Shown here: one piece after another, positions 55,267-64,000 of the stretch
Layout of the letters: every line of letters starts with the position of its first letter
How positions within the stretch are numbered: position 1 is the first letter of the stretch
Assembly: GCF_003173575.1 (NCBI RefSeq)
Contig: NZ_QGNY01000003.1
Span: forward strand, 496,001 to 560,000
Direction of reading: 5' to 3'
DNA length: 64,000 nucleotides
DNA from: Pedobacter paludis
GTDB lineage: Bacteria; Bacteroidota; Bacteroidia; Sphingobacteriales; Sphingobacteriaceae
Translations under genes and position numbers: made by a program
Notes under the pieces: generated by a model
The model's database searches: none
The model's input: the letters and a program-made list of their open reading frames with translations, nothing else
What the model was told of the DNA's origin: nothing

Positions 55267-55331
55267 TCGGAACTCGGCGGGGTTGTTAAAATAAGCCCTT
55301 TAGGGCATGTTCAAAGTGAAATAGTTTAGTG

Positions 55332-55760
55332 ATGAAAGAAGAACATAAAAACACCAAAAACTGGATAAGCTTCAGGGTAAAGCCAGAGGAATATGATGAG
55401 ATACACCGTCTATTCAAAAAAAGCTCCCATACAAAATTCAGTCAATACGCGCGTCAGATGCTGATGCAAAAACCGGTTACACTTACTTACAGGAATCAGT
55501 CTAGCGATGATTTTCTACAGCTGCTCACCAAGCTTTTCAAAACACTTAACGGCATCGGCAATAATTTCAATCAGGCTGTGAAAAAACTTCACCTGATTAA
55601 GGAAATTCCCGAGTATAAAAAGTGGTATCTCCGGTGGAACATCGATCGCCAGATCCTGATCAATAAGATTGAAGAAACCAAAAAAACCACACTGAAAATA
55701 TACTACGATGATCGCAATAGTCAGCAGCCCGGACAGCATGAGAAAAGCAATGAACTATAA
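55332..55760 (+). CDS. mobA: Mobilization accessory protein (MobA/MobC-like, ribbon-helix-helix)
   Basis: 142 residues from the ATG at 55332. NWISFRVKPEEYDEIHRLFKKSSHTKFSQYARQMLMQKPV is a ribbon-helix-helix DNA-binding start typical of relaxosome accessory proteins. GIGNNFNQAVKKLHLIKEIPEYKKWYLRWNIDRQILINKIEETKK is the family's C-terminal signature. It should bind oriT and guide the relaxase. Its end overlaps the relaxase gene by 53 bp. Confidence 0.85.
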   Translation: MKEEHKNTKNWISFRVKPEEYDEIHRLFKKSSHTKFSQYARQMLMQKPVTLTYRNQSSDDFLQLLTKLFKTLNGIGNNFNQAVKKLHLIKEIPEYKKWYLRWNIDRQILINKIEETKKTTLKIYYDDRNSQQPGQHEKSNEL

Positions 55761-56991
55761 CGAAAAGAAGGTCGATAAAAATCGTGCAGAATTCATCCAC
55801 TCCAATGGATATTTGAAGGAACTGGCTGAACTGAACTTTTATGACAAGGAGGAGGGACTTTTGCGCTTAATGTCACGTAGCGAGGCAACGTCAAATTGCC
55901 TGCATATCAGCCTTAATTTTTCCGTCAATGATGATCTCGACCGTAATAAGCTCATCCAGATCACGGATGATTATATGGAGAGAATTGGTTTCGGGGATCA
56001 GCCTTATCTGGTCTATCAGCACTTCGACGCCGCACATCCCCATGTCCATGTGCTGACCACAAACATCAAACCTGACGGCAAACGGATTGACACCTTCAGG
56101 ATCGGTGCGGGTAAATCATGGACGGCAACCCGAGCCCTTGAAGGTATATATGGGCTTACTGTTGCCACAGATCAAGAAATGAAAGAAAGCTATACGCTCA
56201 AACCGGTCGACCTGAAACGAATAGTAGCCGGCAAATCAGAAGTGCGTTCAGAAATTAATAATATCCTGCGCACAGTACCTCACAAGTATGCCTACACCTC
56301 ATTGGAAGAGTACAATGCCATACTAAGGCAGTACAATGTCTTCGCTGACAGGGGAAGTCAAAATTCAAGGGTTTTCCAGTCCGGAGGTCTACTATATACT
56401 GTACTGGATGACAAATGTAAACCTGCGACCAAGCCGATAAAAGCAAGCCGTTTTTATCCTTCCCCAACAATGGCATTTCTCCAAGAAAGGTTTAAGCAAA
56501 ACGCCATTAGGCGGCTCCCGTTCAAGAAGCATATCCGACAGCTCATCGACGCTTACTTCCATAGTTCAAACGTCAGCATTTCAGGCCTGGTGAATGATCT
56601 CAGCACCAAAGGCATCTATACCCAACTTAACATCAATGCGCAGGGTTTCCTCTACGGAGTAACCTTTGTCGATAACATAAAAAAATGTGCATTCATCGGA
56701 TCCGACCTGGGCAAAGGTTATAGTGCGTCGGCATTGCAAAAGCGCATAGAAGAGAAGCAAGCCGCAACTGAAAAGCTGACCCCTGGGAATGAGAACCTAA
56801 TGGCTGCCAACAAGGTTCCACCTTCCTCTGATCTGGGCAGGTTATCCAGTGGTCACTTTGCGGCCAAATCATTTCTCCCAGACGAGAGCGAAAGCTTTTT
56901 GGATATCCTCTTACGCAGCGAGTACAGCTATGAACCACTCCCATATCAGCTACGAAGAACCGCACGCAAAAAACGTAAACGAAAAAACTAA
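55708..56991 (+). CDS. mobB: Relaxase / mobilization nuclease (MobB)
   Basis: 427 residues. The N-terminus MIAIVSSPDSMRKAMNYNEKKVDKNRAEFI fits the family opening, so the long start is right. The three-His motif is YQHFDAAHPHVHVLTTNI (H105 and 111-115), and a conserved Tyr lies near the N-terminus (Y17 region). It nicks oriT and binds the 5' end. The C-terminal half is helical and basic. It is followed by the coupling protein gene 17 bp later. Confidence 0.92.
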   Translation: MIAIVSSPDSMRKAMNYNEKKVDKNRAEFIHSNGYLKELAELNFYDKEEGLLRLMSRSEATSNCLHISLNFSVNDDLDRNKLIQITDDYMERIGFGDQPYLVYQHFDAAHPHVHVLTTNIKPDGKRIDTFRIGAGKSWTATRALEGIYGLTVATDQEMKESYTLKPVDLKRIVAGKSEVRSEINNILRTVPHKYAYTSLEEYNAILRQYNVFADRGSQNSRVFQSGGLLYTVLDDKCKPATKPIKASRFYPSPTMAFLQERFKQNAIRRLPFKKHIRQLIDAYFHSSNVSISGLVNDLSTKGIYTQLNINAQGFLYGVTFVDNIKKCAFIGSDLGKGYSASALQKRIEEKQAATEKLTPGNENLMAANKVPPSSDLGRLSSGHFAAKSFLPDESESFLDILLRSEYSYEPLPYQLRRTARKKRKRKN

Positions 56992-57008
56992 GGTAAAATT
57001 CCACTATC

Positions 57009-59000
57009 ATGAATACAGGCGAAAACGAACAGGGTCTTAGAAAGATCCTCGACTTTACCAGGCTAATTTCAATTGTTGTCCTGGTAATCCACTATTACTA
57101 TTATCTCTACGGAACGTTCCATAATTGGGGACTCTCAAGCGGATTCTCTGACCGGATTCTTGCCAACATCCAGCATTCCGGTCTGCTTAAAAACTTTCAT
57201 CTATCAAAGTGCTGGGCACTTCTTTTTTTGGTAGTCTCGCTAATTGGATCAAAGGGAAGAAAGGATCAGAAAATGAATTTCCGCTTGGCAGGGACTTACC
57301 TTGTTCTGGGCCTGCTGCTTTATTTCCTGAGTTTTGGATGGCTCTACCTCAGCATGCAAACTGAGATTCTGGCTATTGGTTATATGGCCATCACTTCTGT
57401 AGGCTTCCTGCTAATTATTTCCGGAGGAACGACAATTTCACGCATCATCATCAAAAGCCTTGACAACAGTGATGTTTTTAACAGTGAAAACGAAACATTT
57501 CCCCAGGAAGAACGGCTGCTGGTCAACGAAAACTCCATCAACATCCCCACCAAATATCAGCTAAAAAACAAAACCCGGGACGGTTTTCTGAACATTATCG
57601 CCCCCTACCGCTCAACCTTGGTGAGCGGCTCGGCAGGAGCGGGTAAAACTGCATTTATCATCCGTCAATTTATTGCCCAGGCACTTGGAAAATCCCCAGA
57701 ACCATATACGATGCTGATATACGATTTCAAGTTTCCCGATCTATCGATCATCGCTTATAACCATTTCTTAAAAAACAAACATAAATACCCCGCAAAGGCG
57801 GAATGCTTTTTCATTAACTTTGAAGAACCGTCAAGATCACATCGGGGCAATCCGTTAGAGCCCCACAGTATGACCGATATCACTGACGCAACAGAGTCCG
57901 CCAGAACAATATTGCTCAATCTTTCAAAAGAGTGGCAAAAAAAACAGGGCGATTTTTTCGTGGAGTCACCAATCAATTTTTTTACCGCAATTATCTGGTT
58001 CCTGCGCAAATATAAGAACGGAATTTATTGTACGCTGCCCCATGCGATAGAGCTGATACAAATGGACTACGATCCACTTTTTAGCATATTACAGACCCAA
58101 AAGGAAATTGAGGTATTGGTCAACCCTTTTATAAAGGCCTATATCAACGATGTGATGGAGCAGTTGGAAGGCCAGATCGCTAGTGCAAAGATTGCACTGG
58201 CGCGTCTGTCTTCTCCGCAGCTTTACTATGTGCTAACCGGTAATGACTTTACCCTGGATATCAATTCTCCTGAGCATCCCAAGGTGCTCTGTATTGGCAA
58301 TAATCCGCAGAAGCAGCAGATCTATGGAGCCGTCCTTTCACTTTTTGGAAACCGTTTATTAAAGGTAATCAACAAAAAAGATAAGCTTAAATCGATGCTT
58401 ATTTTCGATGAGTATCCCACCGTCACACTGGATCTCGTCCCTACAATTTCCACCGGGCGATCAAACCGAATAGCAGTGGTAATGGGCGTGCAGAGCATCA
58501 ATCAACTCAGGAAAGAATATGGAAGGGAGCAGGCGGACGTAATCATGTCCATAGCAGGTAATATTATTGCTGGTCAGGAAACTGGTGACAGTGCAAAACA
58601 GCTGAGCGAGCAGATAGGAAAAATCATGCAGGAGAGGGAATCCCTGTCTATCAGTGACAGCGGCACCTCTATCTCTAAAAGCCGTCAGCTCGAAGCTGCC
58701 GTACCGCCATCCAAGATTGCAAAACTCTCTTCGGGCCAGTTTGCGGGAATCCTTTCCGATATACCGGATCAACGCATCCAGCTCAAGGCATTCGACTGCG
58801 ACGTTCAGGCGGATTTCAGGGCTATTGCCAAAGAGGAGGCGGAATACGAGCCGATACCTTTGATCAGGCATGTAGATCAGCAAATGATCCAGGCCAATTT
58901 TCTTCAGGTAAAAAAGGATGTCCAGGATATCATTCAGGATGAGATGGCCCGACTGATGAGAGACCCTGCACTTTCCCACTTGGTGATCAGGAAAAACTGA
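57009..59000 (+). CDS. mobC: Type IV coupling protein (MobC/VirD4-like)
   Basis: 663 residues. The N-terminal YWFCY-type region (DFTRLISIVVLVIHYYYYLYG) has four membrane spans to residue 140. The Walker A is LVSGSAGAGKTAF (207-214), Walker B is SMLIFDEYPTVTLD, and MGVQSINQLRKEYGREQADVIMSIAGNIIAGQETGDSAKQLSEQIGK is typical of TraD/VirD4 proteins. It links the relaxosome to the channel at the inner membrane. Distinct from the VirB4-like TraG above. Confidence 0.93.
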   Translation: MNTGENEQGLRKILDFTRLISIVVLVIHYYYYLYGTFHNWGLSSGFSDRILANIQHSGLLKNFHLSKCWALLFLVVSLIGSKGRKDQKMNFRLAGTYLVLGLLLYFLSFGWLYLSMQTEILAIGYMAITSVGFLLIISGGTTISRIIIKSLDNSDVFNSENETFPQEERLLVNENSINIPTKYQLKNKTRDGFLNIIAPYRSTLVSGSAGAGKTAFIIRQFIAQALGKSPEPYTMLIYDFKFPDLSIIAYNHFLKNKHKYPAKAECFFINFEEPSRSHRGNPLEPHSMTDITDATESARTILLNLSKEWQKKQGDFFVESPINFFTAIIWFLRKYKNGIYCTLPHAIELIQMDYDPLFSILQTQKEIEVLVNPFIKAYINDVMEQLEGQIASAKIALARLSSPQLYYVLTGNDFTLDINSPEHPKVLCIGNNPQKQQIYGAVLSLFGNRLLKVINKKDKLKSMLIFDEYPTVTLDLVPTISTGRSNRIAVVMGVQSINQLRKEYGREQADVIMSIAGNIIAGQETGDSAKQLSEQIGKIMQERESLSISDSGTSISKSRQLEAAVPPSKIAKLSSGQFAGILSDIPDQRIQLKAFDCDVQADFRAIAKEEAEYEPIPLIRHVDQQMIQANFLQVKKDVQDIIQDEMARLMRDPALSHLVIRKN

Positions 59001-59044
59001 TTAATCAGTATAATGTTTATATTTCAGTAACTAACCAGAAGCTT

Positions 59045-60082
59045 ATGTACAGCACATATTTAAAAATGAAAGTCCCGCCGCCAACACCACTCTCAAACGA
59101 ATCACTCCATGTCCGTTCTGGCAATCGGATGATCAGGATACCTGAAAGCTACTTGTTATTCTGTGCCGAGCTTGGAGCAGGCAGCCTTTTGGACCGGTTC
59201 AAAATCTTTCTGCCCAAAACCGATCCTGCGGATCCTGATGGTCTCCAGGCACAGACAAACCTTTTAAAGTCAGTATTAATCGAAGACCTCTATTTTCCAC
59301 AAAATGAAGCTGAAGAAAACCTGATCATTGCGAATGCGCTGCCGTTTTCATATAGCCTGCAAGGGGAATATCTCTTCTGGAACAGTGCTACTGAAAACCA
59401 GGGAGAATTTCCCGTCTACCTCGCCAATGTTTTTCGGACACCTGTACTATTGTCCTCAGATTTTCATGACTTTATTCTCTCGATTTCCCATGAGACGCGC
59501 TGGCCGGATATCCTTGGGAAAATACCCACAAAACTCTTTATATCCGAGCATGGCGAATTGAAACCAGATCACCGCAAGGACGGTCAGCAACGGCAACATT
59601 TATGCGCACAGCTTCCTTACAGTATACTTATGGCCTATTCACTATTGATGATGGAAAGACTCTTGGAATTCTCCCGGAGCAGCTTCGGCCTTTTGGGCAG
59701 GACAGAAATCTATAAGGGACTTCAAGAGGCGGTCGGCTACTATGATTCACTGGCCCCCAACTATCGGCCCAAAGATTATCCGGCTTCAGACAGAAACCGT
59801 AAAAATGCTTTTATGTTAATGGATAAAATCTATAGGCTCAGGAAGAAGGACCAGCCCTATCAGGTCGCTATTGGAGTAATAAGCGCTATGGAAGCCTTCT
59901 TCGATTTTGCCAAAACGCACGACCGTATTTATATGGAGGTTTTCTCACAGCGGGTATGTACAATTCTGCCAACCGATACGCCGCTATTTTTTATCGATGA
60001 GATCAACGGTGACCTGGAATCACAACAGATAGGATATCTGCTGACACAAAGACAACAGCTCTTGGATTTAACTCCTAATTAA
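59045..60082 (+). CDS. SUKH/SMI1-KNR4-like protein, N-terminal domain
   Basis: 345 residues. Residues 20-150 resemble a SUKH domain: IPESYLLFCAELGAGSLLDRFKIFLP, then LPFSYSLQGEYLFWN...GEFPVYLANVFRTPVLLSSDFHDFILSI (polar turn, glycine pair, F.efl ending). SUKH proteins are often immunity proteins of toxin systems. The C-terminal 190 residues are helical and unrecognised. It starts 45 bp after mobC on the same strand. Assignment is by pattern; moderate certainty. Confidence 0.5.
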   Translation: MYSTYLKMKVPPPTPLSNESLHVRSGNRMIRIPESYLLFCAELGAGSLLDRFKIFLPKTDPADPDGLQAQTNLLKSVLIEDLYFPQNEAEENLIIANALPFSYSLQGEYLFWNSATENQGEFPVYLANVFRTPVLLSSDFHDFILSISHETRWPDILGKIPTKLFISEHGELKPDHRKDGQQRQHLCAQLPYSILMAYSLLMMERLLEFSRSSFGLLGRTEIYKGLQEAVGYYDSLAPNYRPKDYPASDRNRKNAFMLMDKIYRLRKKDQPYQVAIGVISAMEAFFDFAKTHDRIYMEVFSQRVCTILPTDTPLFFIDEINGDLESQQIGYLLTQRQQLLDLTPN

Positions 60083-60194
60083 CGTTATTGTCCAGCGGGT
60101 TTCGTTCATTTGTTGTCCATATACCACATTTCTCCCTGCAATATATCAGCGGCAGGGAGATCTATCTTAGTTCCATTGGCTTAGAACTTTTTTA

Positions 60195-60416
60195 ATGATT
60201 ATGATTATGGATGTCAAGGCACTCCGCGCATTTTTCGAATCCCAGAAAATACCAGATTCGATACAGCTTGAAAGAGGATCCAGGATCATAGATGTGGAGC
60301 TCTTTTTGCAAACGCAGTTTCTCGTTCTCGAACGGGTTGGCATCACTGGTGCACCCCAGCATTACGCGCGACTGTTGAAACTTTATTTCATACTGCTGGA
60401 TAAGGCCACAGGATAG
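60195..60416 (+). CDS. Small DUF6965-like protein
   Basis: About 69-73 residues (ATGs at 60195, 60201 and 60207). VKALRAFFESQKIPDSIQLERGSRIIDVELFLQTQFLVLERVG...YARLLKLYFILL follows the DUF6965 pattern (a.FF....lP..i.l..g..I.Dv..Fl...). The function is unknown. It sits between the SUKH-like and terpene synthase genes. Confidence 0.55.
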   Translation: MIMIMDVKALRAFFESQKIPDSIQLERGSRIIDVELFLQTQFLVLERVGITGAPQHYARLLKLYFILLDKATG

Positions 60417-60643
60417 CCATAATTCGTTCCAGCTTCAAGGCATCCCTTTATCCTGACCCTACCCGGAAGCCAGACTCCCAATGCCGCAAGCCTGGCTTTT
60501 TCCTATGCTTTCCGCGGCAACAAAATACTGCTGCTTTTCACTGAACCTGAATATGTACTTAGCCGTCATTGAGCGGATGACGCCTGTTGGTAATATATAT
60601 GCCCATTTTTCCGACATTTTTACTTCACATAAAATCCAGCATC

Positions 60644-61756
60644 ATGAATGAAATCCAAAATGTCCTGCAGAACATTCATTCTGCCTATCAGCGCTTTCTT
60701 GTTTCCGACTTGAGACCGTTTGATCTTCACTCCATGTTAAGTCCCGGACAGTTTGAACTAGATGACTACTGTACGACCTTTCGTAGCCATCATCACCGGG
60801 CACCGTTGAAAAGGTCTGTGGAACAGTTTGGCCGTCAGTTTGACATATGGCTTCCCAGTGCAGAGAACTACATTAGCTGTGCACTTTACCTTTTTTCGAA
60901 GGGGCACTTATTTCGCATGCCACCTGTACTCAAAAACTGCGCAATAGACTTTTATCTTAATGACACGATCGGCAGGGAAATCTATCCCAAATTAACACCC
61001 GATCAGCAGCGCGAAGCAGCTGAGCTCGTGGGCAGGATGACAGACCCTGTCACCGTTTTCAACCTGCCCTTATATGCCACTTCCTTGGAGCGGGCAAACC
61101 GAGAGATGATGATCGACATTCGAGATTCCAGTCCATTGGACTGGTTCAACGATTTCCTGAAACTCTACAATCAGCATGTCGCCATGAGCTGCAGGAACTG
61201 TAATACGCTCCTGACAGAAAAGGTACCTGAAATTGAAGAATATATCCTGGAGCGATGCCACGTTTCCGGCATGCATCACACCGTGTACCTGTTGGAATAT
61301 TGTGAAGGTCAGTTCTTAGATTGGGAATGGCTGGAGACAAACAAGTTGGCCGATGAACTTAGGGAAATAAGGCACATTGCTGCCTGTATCGGTTGCCTAA
61401 TGAACGATCTTTTTTCTTTTGAGAAAGAAGTAATTGATTTCGAATCCGATAATAATCTGGTTGCAATCGTCGCCCTCAACAGCCCCACGCTTGATCTGCT
61501 AGAATGCATCATGCAGTCTGCCGGGATTGTTCGGCAATATCTTTCTGATTTTGCACACCTTACCGATGCCATCAGGCAAAAACCCGTCTTTCACCTGGAT
61601 CATAACAGTAATCAGGTTGACCGGCTTGAAGCACACCTAATGGCACTGGAAAATTGCGTACAGGCAAGCTGGGTATGGCAGGTCGCAACGCCTAGATATA
61701 AACGCAAGCTCTCGATATGGAAAGAGACAAGACTTACATCCCTTGAGATAGCCTGA
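60644..61756 (+). CDS. Class I terpene synthase
   Basis: About 370 residues from the ATG at 60644 (MNEIQNV). The NSE triad is MNDLFSFEKEV (N253, S257, E261). The acidic motif is FYLNDTIGRE (N106-D107...E112), a variant of DDxxD. The pyrophosphate-sensor Arg lies in YILERCHVSGMHHTV and a C-terminal W...RY pair in SWVWQVATPRYKRK. Such enzymes ionise GPP, FPP or GGPP with Mg2+ and cyclise it. The product cannot be read from sequence. No other terpene gene lies nearby, so the precursor would come from the host. Confidence 0.9.
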   Translation: MNEIQNVLQNIHSAYQRFLVSDLRPFDLHSMLSPGQFELDDYCTTFRSHHHRAPLKRSVEQFGRQFDIWLPSAENYISCALYLFSKGHLFRMPPVLKNCAIDFYLNDTIGREIYPKLTPDQQREAAELVGRMTDPVTVFNLPLYATSLERANREMMIDIRDSSPLDWFNDFLKLYNQHVAMSCRNCNTLLTEKVPEIEEYILERCHVSGMHHTVYLLEYCEGQFLDWEWLETNKLADELREIRHIAACIGCLMNDLFSFEKEVIDFESDNNLVAIVALNSPTLDLLECIMQSAGIVRQYLSDFAHLTDAIRQKPVFHLDHNSNQVDRLEAHLMALENCVQASWVWQVATPRYKRKLSIWKETRLTSLEIA

Positions 61757-63550
61757 TCACCCCTGGAAAGATAACTGACTACCGGTATGGCTTCGGACCC
61801 GTGATATTTCCCGGATGAGCTCATCCGCAAGAAATGGCTTGACAATGCAACCGTTCGCTCCCGAGCGGAGGATATGTCTACGGGATTCTTCGAGACCATT
61901 GCCGGTAGTCACAATAACGGGTATATCCCCCAACCCAGAAGATTTGAGTTTCTTTAGTACCTCCGGACCGGCCATCTCCGGCATTTGCCAGTCCAACAAA
62001 ATGATGTCTGGCGTCTCCTTCATCAGCCCTTTTAGCAGTTCTTCACCATTCTGAAAATGTGTATACCGATATTCCGGCATCATCTTGAAGTGCATCTCCA
62101 TCATCGAACGGCACATCATGTCATCATCCGCACCAAAAACGTTTATCATTTCCTGCGTGACTTTCATTTGGGGCAGTTCCGCTAAGGAAAGATTAGCAAT
62201 ACTAGCCTCTTCCAAATATATTTTGGCAGTGAACGCTGTATAACCACGCTCACTCTCGGCAGACAGTGAGCCCCCCATTTTTTCTAACCACTGTCTGACC
62301 AGGTAGAGGCCAAGTCCAGTGCTTTCCATCAGGCTTCCGTTTGTGCTCTTTCCGTGCACAAAGGGGTCGAAGATTCGAGCCATATTTTCCGTGCTGATCG
62401 TCCTACCATGGTTGCCAACGGTAATCAAATAATAAGCACCCTGTTTGCGAACGGCTATGTTTATGGATGTCTTTGGGTCAGAATATTTGATGGCATTTCC
62501 AATCATATTGGTGAAGATTTGGACCAGAATGTCCCGGTCACCCCTTAGTGCCCCTGGAATGCCTGTGTAGGGCAATAGCTGTAAGGTCACCCCGGCCTGT
62601 GCAGCCAGACCCCTGCTCATTGCAATGTTGGCATTGAGCACACCGATCAGATCGAAAAACACGTCCGAAGCCACCCGTGTGGTTCCCTGTTCAATCTCTG
62701 CCAGGCTAAGGACGTTATTGATAATATTCCTGGCATTTGAATTGGCGGCCCACATCGGATCCAGATGATCTTTAATGGTCCAGAATTGAGGTTCGGATTC
62801 CACGCGTTTCCTCAATATCTCCAAGGCTAGCTGTATTACATGGAGAGGTTGGCGCAGTTCATGGGTCACTTCTGCAACGAAAAGCCTTTTATAGTTGTTG
62901 ACCCGTTCAAGTTCAGCATTTGCAAGCTCTAATTTTGCGTTCGACCTTTTGAGTTCAGGGTTATCATCGTTGCTCTCAACATAGGTCCGGAAAACAGATA
63001 CGATCAGAAATACTACGCCCAGTATGCCAGCAGACCTGAAGATAATATGTGTCCTAAGATCGACAATTACAGGGGAGAGAAGGGCAGGAAAGTAACTTGA
63101 TGTTTCAAGTACAACCAACACAGCGATACCCGCCAAAAAACCCAGCAACCTTGAACGCCGGTCCTTAAAGATCAGACATAAAATGATCAATAGGTAAACA
63201 ACCATACAGTCGAGTTCCAAATGCTCTCTTAATAACAGGCCGAAATAAAGCACGCTGGCGCATTGCCCGGCGTAGGTAGCAAATGCTGCCCAAAGATGCT
63301 TGCTTTGTGCATTCAAAATCATACTGCATATTACCAAAACAAATTCGGCCAAAGTTGGAATAATGATGTCTGCTCTTCCTGAAAGTGCACAAAACACGCT
63401 CCCAAAAAGAAGTATCAGTATACCCAAAGTAAGATTTAGCCAATTGATGATCTTCGTCCGTGTAATCTCTTCTTCTTTCATTCCATTCTCTAAACCGAGT
63501 TCGGTCAGGTGTTGTAGGAACATAGTAGGATAGTGTTTGATAGTCAACAA
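61757..63550 (-). CDS. Hybrid sensor histidine kinase
   Basis: About 597 residues (in-frame ATGs also at 63523 and 63481). The N-terminal five or six hydrophobic spans (residues 35-188) form a membrane sensor. A coiled coil precedes the HisKA motif VTHELRQPLHVIQ (H230), then the ATPase (FTNMIGNAIKYSD, ARIFDPF, STGLGLYLV). The C-terminal receiver has IILLDWQMPEM (D520) and IVKPF (K571). Its stop abuts the terpene synthase stop, tail to tail. No output domain is present, so a phosphorelay partner is expected. Confidence 0.93.
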   Translation of the reverse strand: MLTIKHYPTMFLQHLTELGLENGMKEEEITRTKIINWLNLTLGILILLFGSVFCALSGRADIIIPTLAEFVLVICSMILNAQSKHLWAAFATYAGQCASVLYFGLLLREHLELDCMVVYLLIILCLIFKDRRSRLLGFLAGIAVLVVLETSSYFPALLSPVIVDLRTHIIFRSAGILGVVFLIVSVFRTYVESNDDNPELKRSNAKLELANAELERVNNYKRLFVAEVTHELRQPLHVIQLALEILRKRVESEPQFWTIKDHLDPMWAANSNARNIINNVLSLAEIEQGTTRVASDVFFDLIGVLNANIAMSRGLAAQAGVTLQLLPYTGIPGALRGDRDILVQIFTNMIGNAIKYSDPKTSINIAVRKQGAYYLITVGNHGRTISTENMARIFDPFVHGKSTNGSLMESTGLGLYLVRQWLEKMGGSLSAESERGYTAFTAKIYLEEASIANLSLAELPQMKVTQEMINVFGADDDMMCRSMMEMHFKMMPEYRYTHFQNGEELLKGLMKETPDIILLDWQMPEMAGPEVLKKLKSSGLGDIPVIVTTGNGLEESRRHILRSGANGCIVKPFLADELIREISRVRSHTGSQLSFQG

Positions 63551-64000
63551 TGTCTAACTTCTTTAATGGAAATTTTTGATATAGATGATCCAGTGTTTCT
63601 TTCATGAATGCCACGGACATCATCCAGGCGTGGAAAAACAGGATTGTCCCTTGAGGGGCAGATCGTTAATCCCCTTGCCAAAATTAACCAATCGCGTACC
63701 GTCTCTGAGTTAATATGCCGTTAACAGAACAGGTTTTAGTTGTTCCATTCTAGCTTTTAAGCCCCTGCACCTCCAAAGTTCTCAATCAGTATAAAATGAA
63801 GTAACTCCTGGAGCCGGGTCCGGCAGGATGGGGCCAAACTAAAGCCGGCATTTTTCTTAACGTCTCATTAACCCTCTTTTATCCATATCTTTTCTATTTT
63901 CACTTCAGACATTGTAAACTATTGGCTTCTTTCCTACACTGAAGACTTATGGTCTTTCCCATAGCTATATGTGCTGTTGTAATAGCTCCGGTCGGGTTGG
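63551..64000. other. Upstream region of the kinase gene, no gene seen
   Basis: About 450 bp up to the window end with no supported gene. The kinase promoter probably lies here. No repeat of the tRNA-Ser tail is seen, so the ICE continues past the window. Confidence 0.45.

Noticed and set aside
63165..63623. Separate gene upstream of the kinase (152 codons)
   Set aside because: It overlaps the kinase membrane domain in another frame and has no coherent composition; the kinase frame explains the DNA.

Overview
The window comes from a Bacteroidota chromosome, most likely family Sphingobacteriaceae (Pedobacter/Mucilaginibacter type). The basis is AT-rich core genes, TAnnTTTG-type promoter boxes, an IPExxxVDY-family protein next to pyruvate kinase, SusC/SusD genes with FecI/FecR regulators, and a Bacteroidota-type tra gene set. 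No species is claimed.

Bases 1-11412 are housekeeping chromosome: an RsmI-like methyltransferase, nadD, a VapBC-type pair, gmk, a YicC-family gene, an acyltransferase, two tandem secreted paralogs, rnc, fabF, acpP, an IPExxxVDY gene, pyk, a lipoprotein and tRNA-Ser(GGA).

From the 3' end of that tRNA to the end of the window runs one large integrative and conjugative element (ICE). Its right end is not in the window. The left end has a degenerate second copy of the tRNA tail (11535-11558), a short direct repeat and a tyrosine integrase. Small DNA-binding genes follow, then the transfer operon, which reads leftwards from about 31195 to 13278: traE, a DUF1896-like gene, LP-motif paralogs, traF, more LP-motif paralogs, traG, three TraI-like paralogs, traJ, traK, traL, traM, traN and accessory genes. 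A second transfer module, 54201-59000 (+), holds a primase, an accessory mobilization protein, a relaxase and a VirD4-type coupling protein.

Cargo between the two transfer modules: an AraC-type regulator, a small secreted protein, an S9 peptidase, a thioredoxin-like protein, SusD, SusC, FecR and an ECF sigma factor, which together look like a self-regulated peptide or protein uptake locus. Then come an XRE regulator, a second ECF sigma factor and three members of an unrecognised protein family, one fused to a multi-span membrane domain. After the mob genes lie a SUKH-like gene, a small DUF-type gene, a class I terpene synthase and a hybrid histidine kinase.

The most striking observation is in traG (VirB4-like ATPase). 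A 51-bp, in-frame insert with 14-bp perfect inverted repeats splits the Walker A motif and brings a TGA stop in the hairpin loop, while both flanking halves stay intact. It could be a translational-bypass-like element, a small mobile hairpin, or a recent inactivating insertion. Other notable points are the terpene synthase on an ICE, the three-member unknown family beside ECF/XRE regulators, and the expanded LP-motif family inside the tra operon.
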